NCBI RefSeq assembly: GCF_030066895.1
Contig: NZ_JASJAV010000033.1
Coordinates: 1 to 64,000, forward strand
DNA from: Breoghania sp.
GTDB taxonomy: Bacteria; Pseudomonadota; Alphaproteobacteria; Rhizobiales; Stappiaceae
Direction of reading: 5' to 3'
Length of the DNA stretch: 64,000 nucleotides
Part shown: piece after piece, positions 54,200 to 63,882 of the stretch
Position numbering within the stretch: the first letter of the stretch is position 1
Layout: each line of letters begins with the position of its first letter
Made by a program: the position numbers and the translations under genes
Notes under the pieces: model-generated
The model's database searches: none
The model's input: only the letters and a program-made list of their open reading frames with translations
Told to the model about the DNA's origin: nothing

Positions 54200-55942
54200 C
54201 TAGACGATTGCTGCTTCCGGCATCGGCTCAGCTTCCTGTTCGGTGACCTTGTGGCGGGCAAGTGCCGCGTCGGCGGCCTGCGAAAGCGTCAGGCGGTCGC
54301 CGTATCGATAGTCGTCGAGGAAATCGAAACCCTTGCCGGCAAGACCGTGCCAGCTTGGCGTCAAGGCCTTCCGGCGCCGTATTGGCCCCATTCAAGCAGC
54401 GATGCGGTGAATTCGTGGGTCGAACGGGAGATGAAGTGGTTCGCAAAATCGGAGAAATCGAGCGGCAGATGTCCCCGTGCATCGGCAAAGAGCCGATGGA
54501 GCACATCGACGGTTTCCTGTTCTCCCGCCATGCCCGCCTCTAAGGCCTCCATTGCTGTGGAGGCCGCATCGAACAGACTTTCGAAGCGATGGCTTTCGAC
54601 CGAAAGCGTGCCGGGGTAGGTGGCCGTGTCGAAGGCTGCCTCAAGCTGTTCCTCGTCCCGGCTTTCGAGATAATTCGCCAGGATCCGCCGCAGTCGCAGA
54701 ACGCCGATATAGCTGCCCGACAGCCAGACGCGGAACCAGGCGTTCCACAGCGGAAATGTTTTGAATGCGGAATAGGAATTGGCGACGAGCCGATCGTTGG
54801 TTTCCACTACCTTCAGACTGTAGTGCTCGTAGGCGGCGAAGCCTTCCTTCTGCCAGCGATCGAGCCGGGCGGCGTGCAGGATTTCCGGCGCAAGCCGATT
54901 GATCGATTCAAAGGTGTTTGCAAGCCCGCGCGAAAACAGCGGATCCACGAAGCCTGCCGCATGGCCAAGCAGACAATAGCGATCGCCGGTCGTTTCCCGG
55001 CTATTGTAGTTGATCCGGGGCGCGACCGTCCACTCCCGCACCCGAGCCGCCCCTTCGAAATGGCGCGCAACGGAAGGGTGATGGGCGAGGAAGTCGCGGA
55101 ATTCCGCTTCCGAATCCCCTGCCGGACCGTGCTTGTCGATGCGCAGTTGCAGCCCGACGCTGCACAACGGATTGGTCGTGTGCGGGTGGTTGTCGAAGGG
55201 AATGATCCAAAGCCAGCCGCAATCGAACAGGTGGTGCAGGGTGCTTTGCGCGATATGGGTCGGAGAACCGGTTTCCTGGGTGGCTGCGATGACGTCCTCG
55301 TATTCTTTGACGCCCACCATGTGTGTGAAGATTGACCGGGTGAAGGATTGCATCGCTCGGGCGCCCTCGCGCAGCTTCATCTGATCGGCGACGGAGGACC
55401 GGAACCCGCCCACATCGACCACGTAACGCACACACACGTTTTCCTTGCCGTTTATCGACAGGGTCACGCCGTCGGCATCGGGACGGATTTCCTCCACGCG
55501 GGCTTGCTGGTGGATAACGGCCCCAGTTTCGCGGCAAGCGCGACGTAGTAGGCATCGACATCCTGACGGAAGAGATGGGCCTCGGGCGTCAGTACCGGCG
55601 TGGAAATGAGATCGGCCGGGTCATGCGGCTTGTCGAGGTCGTTCCACGCGAAGGAGATAAAGAGAACTTGATGCCTGCTGAGGAGCTGCCGATCTTGTGG
55701 ATCAGGGAGTCGAGATTGGCCGGATAACGCAATTCCGGAATGTTGTAGTGCTCAGCCAGGAGATTAAGCAGGATACCGCTTTCCGGGATCATGGACTCGC
55801 CGACGGCGAAACGTGGGTGAACGCCCGCATCCAGAACCAGGATGTTCAGGCCGTTCTTCGCGAGGATTGCGCCGAGAATGTTGCCGGCGATACCGCTTCC
55901 GATGATGGCGACGTCGAAATCATGAGGTTTGGCGGAGGACAT
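54200..55942 (-). pseudogene. Flavin-dependent halogenase-like oxidoreductase, frameshifted
   Basis: FAD protein of about 580 residues of the tryptophan-halogenase superfamily. N-terminal nucleotide-binding GSGIAGNILGAILAKNG, then VGESMIPESG, and the diagnostic GWLWIIP motif (minus strand, near 55205-55226) that fits GWxWxIP of flavin-dependent halogenases; also AGFVDPLFSRGLANTFE. Frameshifts lie near 55680, 55520 and 54365. The enzyme would use reduced FAD to halogenate or oxidise a substrate, probably tethered to the ACP encoded in this cluster; the flavin reductase nearby can supply the cofactor. Confidence 0.75.
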
Positions 55943-55980
55943 CGAAAATTCCTTTCGTTCAAATGGTTGGAAGCCCGAAC

Positions 55981-56499
55981 CTAAAATTCAGCGGTCAGGT
56001 AGACGTCTTCGCGACCGGCAGTGTCTGTGCCGGGTTTCAGCAGGCGGGCGGAAAGCGCCGACTTGCCCTCATCCGTCAGCCCGCTTTCGAGGATCACGAT
56101 GGCAATGGCGTCTCCGCCACGGAGCCAGCGGCGAGCAAGAATGTCCGCGGCTGTTCGGGTCATCTCGCCACCGGAGACGAAATTCATCGTCGGCCCTCTC
56201 AGCCCCAGCCGCGTGCAGGCGACGGGAATCGGCGCGCCGGAATTGGCGTTGACGAATTCAATCGGCGATACCCGCCCTCTCGCTTTCAACTTGGTCCGCA
56301 CCTTGTCGGCGACATGGTGGGCACTGTTGTCTCCCAGCATGATGAGACCGATCCTGTTACGATCGGCGTCAGCGATGGGGCCGAGAAGGTCCGCAGCGAG
56401 GCTCAGGACGGGAGCGACCAGCGGATCTGACTTGGCCAGTCCTCGGGTGAGCTTCTGTTTGTCGCGGGAGGTGGTTTCGGCAACGAGGGTATCCGTCAT
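55981..56499 (-). CDS. Ketosynthase-like protein lacking the catalytic cysteine
   Basis: Intact 172-residue protein with the N-terminal half of a beta-ketoacyl synthase fold (NRIGLIMLGDNSAHHVADKV, IEFVNANSGAPIPVACTRLG, RGPTMNFVSGG). The nucleophile elbow, normally with Cys in a xACSS-type turn, reads NFVSGG, so it cannot condense. Such partners (chain-length-factor-like or coronafacate-type small KS domains) act beside an active ketosynthase. Its ATG overlaps the stop of the true ketosynthase gene, supporting a complex. Function in this cluster is inferred. Confidence 0.6.
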   Translation of the reverse strand: MTDTLVAETTSRDKQKLTRGLAKSDPLVAPVLSLAADLLGPIADADRNRIGLIMLGDNSAHHVADKVRTKLKARGRVSPIEFVNANSGAPIPVACTRLGLRGPTMNFVSGGEMTRTAADILARRWLRGGDAIAIVILESGLTDEGKSALSARLLKPGTDTAGREDVYLTAEF

Positions 56500-57674
56500 G
56501 GGTTGCCTCCGGTGTTGGGTGCCTCGAAAATCAGAGCCGTGTTGAACCCACCGAAGCCTATGGTGAGTGACAGGGCAAAACGGGCATCTGGCACCCGCGT
56601 CCCCGGTCCCGCGTCCGGTTCGGCATCAGGCCTCGCAACCGGCAATCGGCACTCCGTACGTGTTGTCCTGTGGCCGACGATCGGTGGAACGCAGCCGCTC
56701 TCAAGCGCCATCAGCGTTGCGAGCGCCTCCAGTGCCCTCGTTGCGCCGAGGGAATGACCAAAGGCTACTTTGGTGGCAAAGAGAAGTGGCGGATGGGGGC
56801 CTGTAAAGATCTGCGAATAGGTTGCGGCTTCCATTCGGTCGTTGACCGGTGTGCCTGAACCGTGAGTGTTGATCCGGTCGATATCGTCCACCTGAAGGCC
56901 TGCATCGGCGAGGTTGCGCCCGACCGCCAGCTTAACGCCTAGTCCGCTCGCATCCGGTGCCGTAAGTCCCGCCGCATCGTTCGCGGCTCCGCATCCGCGC
57001 ACGAACCCGTGGTGACGGCGTTGTCATACACGCTCCCCCGGCTCCAGTATCAGCACTGCCGCCCCTTCGCCCAGGATTGTCCCATCTGCTTGTGCGTCGA
57101 AGCTGCGCAAACCTGCGGGTGATATGGTGCCCAGTGCGGAATGGGCGAGGCGCTTGGACTGAGTGATGACATCCAACGCCCCGCAGATGCATCGCGTTGC
57201 ACGCCCGGAGCGTATGAGTTCCGCACACACGAGAACGGCGTCCGACCCGGACGAACACGCGATCGACAGCGCAAGCGGTCGGGCGCGGAATTCCTGTGCA
57301 AGCGCGCGAACGAAAGTGTCGGCCGGAGCCTCCCCAGCTTCGTCCTCATCCAGCCGTGTGCCGTGGCTGGTGCCCAGGATGAGAAAACAGCTTTCCTCTT
57401 CGTGGGTGGCGTTCGGATTCGTCATCCGGATCTGCTCCGCGTCAATCTCCTCCAGCGCGTCCTCGATGGCCGCACGCGCCATGCTCGTGAAGCGTTAGCT
57501 GAGGGAAAGATCGGCAAGGTTGGGCACGATGGCGGCATCCCGATTGCGCAAAGGTGCAGCGCTTTCGCGCGGTGCAATGCCCGTCGCGCCTCCGACAAGG
57601 GCTGTCCAGACGGGATCCAGTCCGTGTCCGAGTGCCGTTTGCCAGCCTCGGCCCGTTACAACGACATCGCTCAT
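56496..57674 (-). pseudogene. Beta-ketoacyl synthase (KAS II-like), disrupted
   Basis: Condensing enzyme of about 390 residues: nucleophile Cys in LSIACSSGSDAVLV, the first His in RINTHGSGTPVND and the second in KVAFGHSLGATRA, with the usual glycine-rich C-terminal IGFGGFNTALIF. TAA at 57495-57497 replaces Gln (CAA plausible) and a frameshift lies near 57020. It accepts an acyl group on its Cys and condenses it with an ACP-bound extender, or acts on the loaded starter. ATG at 57672-57674 overlaps the transglutaminase-like stop. Confidence 0.75.
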
Positions 57675-58403
57675 GCCACACCCTCCAGCGACCGCGCCGA
57701 CTGTGGCGAAAGAGGACAGGATACGATGCTCATGTACTCCGTCTGCGGGAACCTCCTCGTTGGGGGAAGGAACGAAATTGTCCTCAAGGCGCCCGTCCAC
57801 CAGTTGCAGGCGGCGCGGATAGGGAGCTTCCTGCAGCCAGTGCTCGCTTACGATAAAAGTGGGATCGATATCCGCGGCGTCGAAACCGGGAAGCCGGGAA
57901 GGCCGACGGATGCGTCGGGTATCCGGATCGATCACCTGTGCATAGGCGGACGTGTCGAAGTAGCGGATGCGTCCATTCTCGATAATGGCGTTGATGCAAT
58001 GCCAGCGTTGGGGCAGGTAGAGATAGTTCACATAGATGTTGCGCAGGATATAGACTTTGCAACCCAGCATCCGGGCCGTCACGAGCCCTGCGATATCGGC
58101 CATCTGGCGGCAGAAGCAAGGCTTGCGCTCTGGCGTTCCGGCCAACACCTTTTCAAGGTGTTCGCGAACGGAAATGCCCGGGATGATGTCGTCGCGATAA
58201 TGACGATAGCGGGCATCGGCTTCGGCGCCCTTCAAGCCATCGAAAAGGAGCGACGTCATATCCGGCGGATAGGTTTCGAAGACCTTCGATTCCTGAAGCA
58301 CATGGCACATGCCGATGGGCAGCGCATCGATGAGATCGCGTATCGTCTTCAGCCTGTAGCGATCGATCACGGCATCTCCGAGCTTGGCCTGGGTCTCAAA
58401 CAT
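57671..58403 (-). pseudogene. Transglutaminase-like protein, possible amide synthase
   Basis: About 244 residues, without signal peptide. A Cys-His-Asp arrangement typical of the transglutaminase-like fold is visible: PCFCRQMADIAGL (Cys near 96-98), RWHCINAII (His near 135) and RYFDTSAY (Asp near 150), in the right order and spacing. An extra G near 57686 fuses the frame with the next gene; removing it restores a TGA that overlaps the ketosynthase start. In andrimid-type assembly lines a transglutaminase homologue (AdmF) forms an amide between carrier-bound acyl groups, so a similar role is possible here. Confidence 0.45.
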
Positions 58404-58415
58404 GATCAGGCTCCC

Positions 58416-59856
58416 TTATTTGATGACGAAGTGTTGAGAGGGGTCTACCGGCGTGATGGTCAGATGCGCGGGCTGCTCGAAACGTCTCAGGTTTCGCACC
58501 AGTTCGCGTCGCACGGCTTCAGGGTCTGAGGCGGCCGTCTGAGACCTGTCGACGAGCAGTTCCAGCGCATAGGGGGGCTTCTGGTTCTGTGCGGGGGGCG
58601 GGCGTGTTCTTGCCTCGAGAACGCCGGGGATGGTTTGGTAGAAGCTTTTGATCGCCGAAAGATTGATCTTTTCGCCTTGAGACATGAGGAAATCGCTCCG
58701 GCGCCCGGTGATCGACAGGCGACCGGCCTCATCGCGTGAGACCAGATCCCCGGTCATCAGCCAGCGCTTGCCATCGATGACGCGGATCGGATCGACCGCA
58801 TTTCGTCCGATGCGGGCCTTCAGAAGCGTGTCGGAATGGATGAAGAGCTCTCCCGTCCCGGGCGATTCCGGATCCGGGGCAATCTGTAATTCGGTCTCCT
58901 CAAGCGGCTCGCCCAGGGTCTGCAGGGCATCGTCGTCCGCTCGACATGCGTTGAGCGTCGTCACGCGCGGACCCGCCTCGCTGATCCCGTAGGTGAAGTA
59001 GATCTCAAGCTCGGGATAGCGTTGGCGGAGTTTCCGGGCCGTATCCACCGGGACGACGTCACCTCCCACGGTCAGCGTCCGCAACGTGGATGGCAGAATC
59101 CTGTCCGGCGTATCCACAATCTGTTGCAGAAATTTGGGGGTCAGCGACGTGACGGTGATGGCGTTGCGGCGAAGTTCAAGCGCGAATTCCTTCACGGAGA
59201 AGGGGACGGATCCTATTGCGACAGAGGCGCCGACCTGCGTCGCCGCTAACGCTTGGGCCACCAGCGCGAAGGAATAGTAAAGCGGAAGCTTGATGAGCAC
59301 CCGGTCATGCGATTGCAGTCCGATCGCCCTGGCGTGCCGACGGACATTGCGGCACAACGCGCACAGGGAGTGCACGCAACCATTGGGGAACTCCGAGGAC
59401 GTACCTGACGTCATTAGCACCAGATCGCCGGGCTGAACCACTGCAGGCGCGGGGTGAGTACGCACCAAGGCGATGTCGAAGTCGGCGGAACTGCGCTGCA
59501 TGCCGCTCAGGTCCAGAGATGCGGTCAGATCCGGCGTCATGTGAAGTCGGACCAGAGCGCGGGCGCCAAGGTCTTCGACGATCGCCAGAAGCCGGGGCGA
59601 GGGGAGTGAGGGTGCAACGAAGGCGGGCACCAGGCCCAGCCGGGCGAAAACCTCGCCGAGATAAGGGATGTTCGCTCCACTCGGCAGTGACGCGACGACC
59701 ACCGAGCCTGGCGGCAGGGCCAGGGCCTGCCACTCTGCCAGCGTCTCGGCGAGTCCGGGGGGGGGGGGGCACCGGATTCCCGCCAAACTGGAGCGTTGTC
59801 ATCCGATCCAAATCGAACAGCCGGAAGCCCGTTGCAAAGGGACGCGGCGTATTCAC
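58416..59856 (-). pseudogene. AMP-dependent acyl ligase, frameshift in a poly-G run
   Basis: Adenylate-forming ligase of about 480 residues. A3-like VLMTSGTSSEFPNG, FTYGISEAG, RWLMTGDLV, RRSDFLMSQGEKINL and a C-terminal lysine in SQHFVIK follow the acyl-AMP ligase pattern. The GTG at 59854-59856 overlaps the ACP stop. After about 34 codons a 13-G run (59757-59769 on the plus strand) puts the frame out; the rest is open. The ligase probably activates a carboxylic acid and loads it on the adjacent ACP. Confidence 0.75.
59757..59769. repeat. 13-G homopolymer inside the ligase gene
   Basis: Thirteen consecutive G residues on the plus strand (C on the coding strand) near the 5' end of the ligase gene. 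One base more or fewer decides whether the protein is made, so this could be a slippage switch or a sequencing error. Confidence 0.8.
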
Positions 59857-60135
59857 GAGACGACCTGCATGCAAAGACGTTTCATCACGAAATCGGCAAG
59901 TGCATTGCAGTTTCTGAAGTTCTCGGGCGTGAAGTTGTCGTCGCTCACTTTGACGCCGAACATGTCTTCGCACTGGTAGCGCAATTCGATGAAAACCAGC
60001 GAATCCGCTCCCAGCTCCGTCGCCAGGCCCAGCATCCGGATCTATCTCGTCCATTGTCAATCCGGCATCGAGTTCTTGGGCGACGACTTATTTTAATTTA
60101 TTTAGAACGTCAATCTTTTCATGAAATTCAGACAT
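59853..60135 (-). pseudogene. Acyl carrier protein, internal stop and frameshift
   Basis: About 93 residues. The phosphopantetheine serine is in ELGADSLVFIELRYQCEDMF, an acidic helix-rich sequence as in type II ACPs. TAA at 60088-60090 after KLK replaces Gln (CAA plausible) and a frameshift lies near 60030. It is the first gene of the leftward biosynthetic operon; its stop overlaps the ligase GTG. It would carry the acyl intermediates for the ligase, the ketosynthase pair and the halogenase-like enzyme. Confidence 0.75.
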
Positions 60136-60502
60136 GATGGACCTATTCATTTCTGGAATAATAATAGAAATGTAGAGGGTGCATCGTTGCCTAGAATTAT
60201 AATGACAACGATTTGTGGCGAACTTGAAAATGACTGGTTCGCGAAGGGTGCATCCAATGAATTGCAGGTTGCCACCACACCGCAGCGTTGTCGTCATCGA
60301 TTTCGCTAATGCCGATTGTCGGAGTTCTTATGTCTCCGGCGGGCCGCTTTGCCTGTAAGGATGGCGACGTGCTTTGAGGCAAGGCCGTAGCCCGGTGGTC
60401 CGGATTTGCCAGATGTTTTTGAATTATATATTGAAATTGCCCCGTGCGATATCGGATCGGACCGTCCGAAGCGTGCCGTTTTTCGAGGGGGAGAGAATCC
60501 AA
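60136..60502. promoter_or_regulatory. Divergent promoter region of the biosynthetic cluster
   Basis: About 367 bases between the leftward ACP operon and the rightward flavin reductase gene; the part next to the ACP is AT-rich. I see no gene. It should carry the promoters of both directions and is a plausible target of the LysR or TrmB regulator. Confidence 0.5.
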
Positions 60503-61072
60503 ATGGATCGCCGATCCGTTGGGGGCCCCGCGTCGGATGCGCAGGCTCTGGAAAGCGGAACATTTCGTGAGGCGATGAGCCGGTTGCCGGCTGCCGTCTC
60601 CATCATCACGAGCGCGGGCCCGGCCGTGCCGTGCGGCATCACCGTCTCCAGCCTCGCGTCGGTGACGGATGATCCTGCGACCGTAAGCTTCTGCATCGCG
60701 CGGCGCTCCTACGCAAACGCCACGTCCAAGGCCAATCGCGCGATTGCGATCAACCTGCTGACCGATCTGCAGACGGACCTGGCCATGAAATTCGCACGCC
60801 GTCCGGAAAACGCGGAAAACGCCGATATGTTCGCCGACGGCGCCTGGATTGTGGAACGCGAAGGGGCGGAGCAGGGACACGTGCGCCCACCCATTCTGGC
60901 GAACTGGGGCCCTGTTCTGATCGGAGAGATCGTCTCCGCCTCGAATATCGGGACGCATAGTCTTTTCATTTGCCGGGTTACCGACGTGCGCCTCGGCGGC
61001 CGGGCGTTTCCGAGCCTCTATTTCCGCCGCGCCTTCACCACGGTCAGCGACCTGCCTGCCATTCCGACGTGA
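60503..61072 (+). CDS. Flavin reductase (HpaC/DIM6 family)
   Basis: Intact 189-residue protein. FREAMSRLPAAVSIITSAG, GITVSSLASVTDDPATVSFC and FAVNLL-like NRAIAINLLTD follow the NAD(P)H:flavin oxidoreductase family that supplies free reduced flavin to two-component monooxygenases and halogenases. ATG at 60503 has a GGGGGAGAG site. It stands back-to-back with the ACP-halogenase operon, and its natural partner is the halogenase-like enzyme at 54.2-55.9 kb. Confidence 0.8.
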   Translation: MDRRSVGGPASDAQALESGTFREAMSRLPAAVSIITSAGPAVPCGITVSSLASVTDDPATVSFCIARRSYANATSKANRAIAINLLTDLQTDLAMKFARRPENAENADMFADGAWIVEREGAEQGHVRPPILANWGPVLIGEIVSASNIGTHSLFICRVTDVRLGGRAFPSLYFRRAFTTVSDLPAIPT

Positions 61073-61107
61073 GAAAGGTGGGCGGTGATCTGCGGGGTTA
61101 CGGCCTC

Positions 61108-61944
61108 CTACAGCAGGCGGTGAAAGTCGTCGGACCTTTCCCGCATGGCGGCGAAGCGGTCTTCCCCCAGTTCGTTGATCAACAGCCGCCCCATGAGGTC
61201 GGCACGGATATATTCTATCGCCAGCAGACTGATGACGGTGTTCGTTGTGGCCACGGCATCGACGGTATCGTTTTCCTGGAAAATCGCGACCAGCGCGTCC
61301 TCCTCGTCGGCAATGACCGCGGAAAGGCGATGACCTCCCAGCCGTTTGGCAGCTCTGTCACCGCACAGGCTGAGATCGTAGCTGCACGGGCCCTCGAACT
61401 GAGTATGCCCGTAAACGGCGATGTACACCGCCACCCCGCGCGCGCTCGCGGACTCCAGATCATCCTTCAACGAGGTGAGTTCCGCATCCCAGAACGCGGC
61501 GAAGAGAGAGGTTTGCGCCGCCTGGATCCTCGAGCGCGACGCCGTGAGGACGCCCTTGTAGTTCTTGAGCGACCATATCTCTCCCGTGTCCGGCCGGCTT
61601 GGCAATTTGCACAGGCCGTTCGTCGCGGTTTCCAGCGCCTCGTGGAACTCGCTGCGCACCCTTGCCAGCACGTCCTCATATGGCGTTGCGACGTAAGTTT
61701 TCGGTTCTCCGTGCTGGACCATGACCGCCCCCTTGTCCGCCAGTCGGTCGAGGGTTTCGTAGATCTTGGAGGTCGGTACGCCGCAGGATTTCGCCACTTC
61801 GTGTCCGTTCAGGCGCGCGCGCTCTAGAAGGGCGCAATAGGCCCGCGCTTCGTAGAGGCTGAAACCGAGTTGGCCGAGCGCATTCGTCAGTTCGGTCATT
61901 CGCAGCGAGGTCACCACATTTTTCCTCTTGTTACCTTGCGGCAC
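61108..61944 (-). CDS. TrmB-family transcription regulator
   Basis: Intact 278-residue protein. N-terminal winged helix (GFSLYEARAYCALLERARLN, GVPTSKIYETLDRLADKGAV), then a longer effector domain with a phospholipase-D-like pattern (SLFAAFWDAELTSL, ADEEDALVAIFQEN). TrmB proteins are mostly archaeal sugar or central-metabolism regulators but occur in bacteria. It is divergent from ridA and convergent with the flavin reductase gene, so it may regulate the exporter unit. An inverted repeat lies just upstream. Confidence 0.75.
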   Translation of the reverse strand: MPQGNKRKNVVTSLRMTELTNALGQLGFSLYEARAYCALLERARLNGHEVAKSCGVPTSKIYETLDRLADKGAVMVQHGEPKTYVATPYEDVLARVRSEFHEALETATNGLCKLPSRPDTGEIWSLKNYKGVLTASRSRIQAAQTSLFAAFWDAELTSLKDDLESASARGVAVYIAVYGHTQFEGPCSYDLSLCGDRAAKRLGGHRLSAVIADEEDALVAIFQENDTVDAVATTNTVISLLAIEYIRADLMGRLLINELGEDRFAAMRERSDDFHRLL

Positions 61945-61950
61945 GATGAT

Positions 61951-61982
61951 ACACTATCTCTTATTAACTACTAAGGTAGTGT
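61951..61982. promoter_or_regulatory. Inverted repeats in the TrmB/ridA divergent promoter
   Basis: ACACTA (61951-61956) is complementary to TAGTGT (61977-61982), and ACTAC (61968-61972) pairs with GTAGT (61976-61980). The AT-rich region separates the TrmB start from ridA, so it is a likely operator for the regulator. Confidence 0.5.
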
Positions 61983-62001
61983 AATTTAGTAGGCTGTAAA
62001 A

Positions 62002-62385
62002 ATGGAAAGAATTTCATCTTGGGCTCCATGGGAGCAAAAGGTCGGCTATTCGCGGGCCGTGGTAAAGAACGGAATGGTTTTCATTTCCGCCATCATCGCA
62101 ACGGGGTCGGACGGAAAGATTGTCGGCGTTGGCGGTGTCTACACGCAGGTCAAGACGATCTTCGAAACCATCGCCGGGGTGCTCTTGGAGGCGGGCGCCA
62201 GTTTTCACGACGTCGTTCACAGTCCTCTCTACCTCACGGACATCGCCCTGTTCGAAGACGCGGTGCGCGCACACGGTGAGGTTTTCGGCGATATTCGGCC
62301 GGCTTTCACATTGCTTCACGTCAATTTCTTCGTGAATCCGGACATGCTGGCTGAAATCGACATCATGGCGATCAAAGATAAGTAG
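62002..62385 (+). CDS. RidA-family enamine/imine deaminase
   Basis: Intact 127-residue protein of the Rid/YjgF family (VGYSRAVVKNGMVFISAIIA, then LLHVNFFVNPDMLAEIDIMAI). Family members hydrolyse reactive enamine or imine intermediates released by PLP enzymes. The catalytic Arg of RidA proper is not evident at its usual place (the motif reads IRPAFTLLHV, which has an Arg). Next to an exporter and in a cluster with an aminotransferase, so it may clear or process an imine of the pathway. Confidence 0.75.
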   Translation: MERISSWAPWEQKVGYSRAVVKNGMVFISAIIATGSDGKIVGVGGVYTQVKTIFETIAGVLLEAGASFHDVVHSPLYLTDIALFEDAVRAHGEVFGDIRPAFTLLHVNFFVNPDMLAEIDIMAIKDK

Positions 62386-62393
62386 GTATCCCC

Positions 62394-63562
62394 ATGTCCG
62401 ACGCAGGCACCTTGACGACCTCTCAAGTCGTTCTGTTGGCGGCTACGGTCGGTTTGACCATAGCCAACAACTACACCTTCCAGCCGCTCTTGCCCGAAAT
62501 CGTCGGAGATTTCTCCGTCGGTACCTCTGGGGCGGGGTGGGTGGCCGCCGCGCCTTCGTTCGGATACACGGTCGGGCTTCTGCTATTTGTCCCCCTGGGG
62601 GATCGGCTTGACCTAAGCAAGCTGATCAGCCGCCAACTCTTCGCCCTGGCGTTGTGTCTCTGTCTTGTGGCAGCCGCTCCGAGCTTTCCTCTCCTGCTCG
62701 GAGCTGGCATTGTTTGCGGCATATTGACGACGGTCGCGGCTTGCCGGGGCGCGTCGCGGGGCCGTTGTCGGCACCATTGCGATGGGCATCTCGCTTGGTA
62801 TCTTGTTGGGGTGCACCGTTGGCGGCGTCATCGGAGAGCTTCTGGGCTGGCGTGCCATGTGCCTCGTCATGGCAGGCATTGCGGTGCTGGTGGCGGTTGG
62901 CATCATGACGCGGTCGCCTCGTGTGGCCACCAACCGGGAGGTTTGTCCTACCGGGCTATCCTGAAATCGGTTCCCAACTCATTTCTGGAACATTCCGCCC
63001 TGCGCTATCTGACGACCGCGGGGTCGGCGTGGTTCGCCATGTTTTCCGGCATATGGGTGACCCTTGCGCTCTATCCGGCGACGCTACTTTTCGGCTATGG
63101 CCCTGCGGTGGCGGGATCATTCGGCGTCATCGGCGCCGCTGGGGTCGTTTCATCGCAAGTTGCTGGGCGCGCCAGCGACCGTTTCGGAGCTGGGGCGGTG
63201 ATCTCCGGTTCGCTGGCTCTGGCCTGTCTCGGCATCCTGTCGTTTTTGCTCTTCAGGCAGAGCCTGACGGGCCTTGTCGCCGGTATTCTTCTGATGGATA
63301 TCGATTGTTTCGGGGCGCAGCCAGCCAATCAGGCGCAGGCCCTCGCGATCTCTCCGCCTACGGCCAACCGCGTCTACAGCGCCTATACGGTTGTTTATTA
63401 CACGATCGGAACCATCGGGGCGTTCATTGCTCCGGTGATTTTCACCTGGTTCGGTTGGCAAGGTGTGTGTGGAGCTTTGTGCTCTGCGCGGTGGCTTTGT
63501 TCGCGTCAATGATGGGAATGCGCCGTTCTGCAACGAACGTCAGCGCACAAGGGGCGGGCTAA
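62394..63562 (+). pseudogene. MFS exporter of the biosynthetic island, frameshifted
   Basis: Major facilitator of about 390 residues with twelve hydrophobic segments (LTIANNYTFQPLLPEIVGDF, GDRLDL, SLGILLGCTVGGVIGELLGW, VYSAYTVVYYTIGTIGAFIA). Frameshifts occur near 62745, 62950 and 63470. It starts eight bases after ridA and belongs to the same unit. It probably exports the cluster's product or a toxic intermediate. Confidence 0.75.
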
Positions 63563-63569
63563 CCGCTTA

Positions 63570-63882
63570 GGCCGACCGCGCGGCTGCGAACTGAGTAAGA
63601 GCGTCGTCTTTGCCCAGCCTTCCTTCTTCAGCTTGGCGAGGAGATCGTCGGCGATCATGTCGAAGGTGTTGGTTGTTGCGGCGCTGGCGGGCATCGGAAA
63701 AACTCATGTCCGGATAGGCACCAAGGGCCATCGTCTTCTGTTTTCCGGAGAAGTGATAGGAGAGGCGCCAGAGATGCGGACCGGTCGGCTGGACAAGGAG
63801 AAAAAGGCCGCCGCCGCCGCTCAATTTTTGCGGCTTGGGCGGGGGGCTTGATTGGGTGGATTTGCGTGTTGTTGAGGGGCAT
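63570..63882 (-). pseudogene. Tyrosine recombinase (phage/island integrase) remnant
   Basis: N-terminal part only. MPLNNTQIHPIKPP, then FLLVQPTGPHLWRLSYHFSG and MALGAYPDMSFSDAR show the arm-binding domain of P4-type integrases, followed out of frame by FDMIADDLLAKLKKEGWAKTT. The C-terminal catalytic half with the R-H-R-Y residues is absent. At least two frameshifts and an internal deletion occurred. It marks the right border of the island, but no attachment site or tRNA can be seen beside it. Confidence 0.7.
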
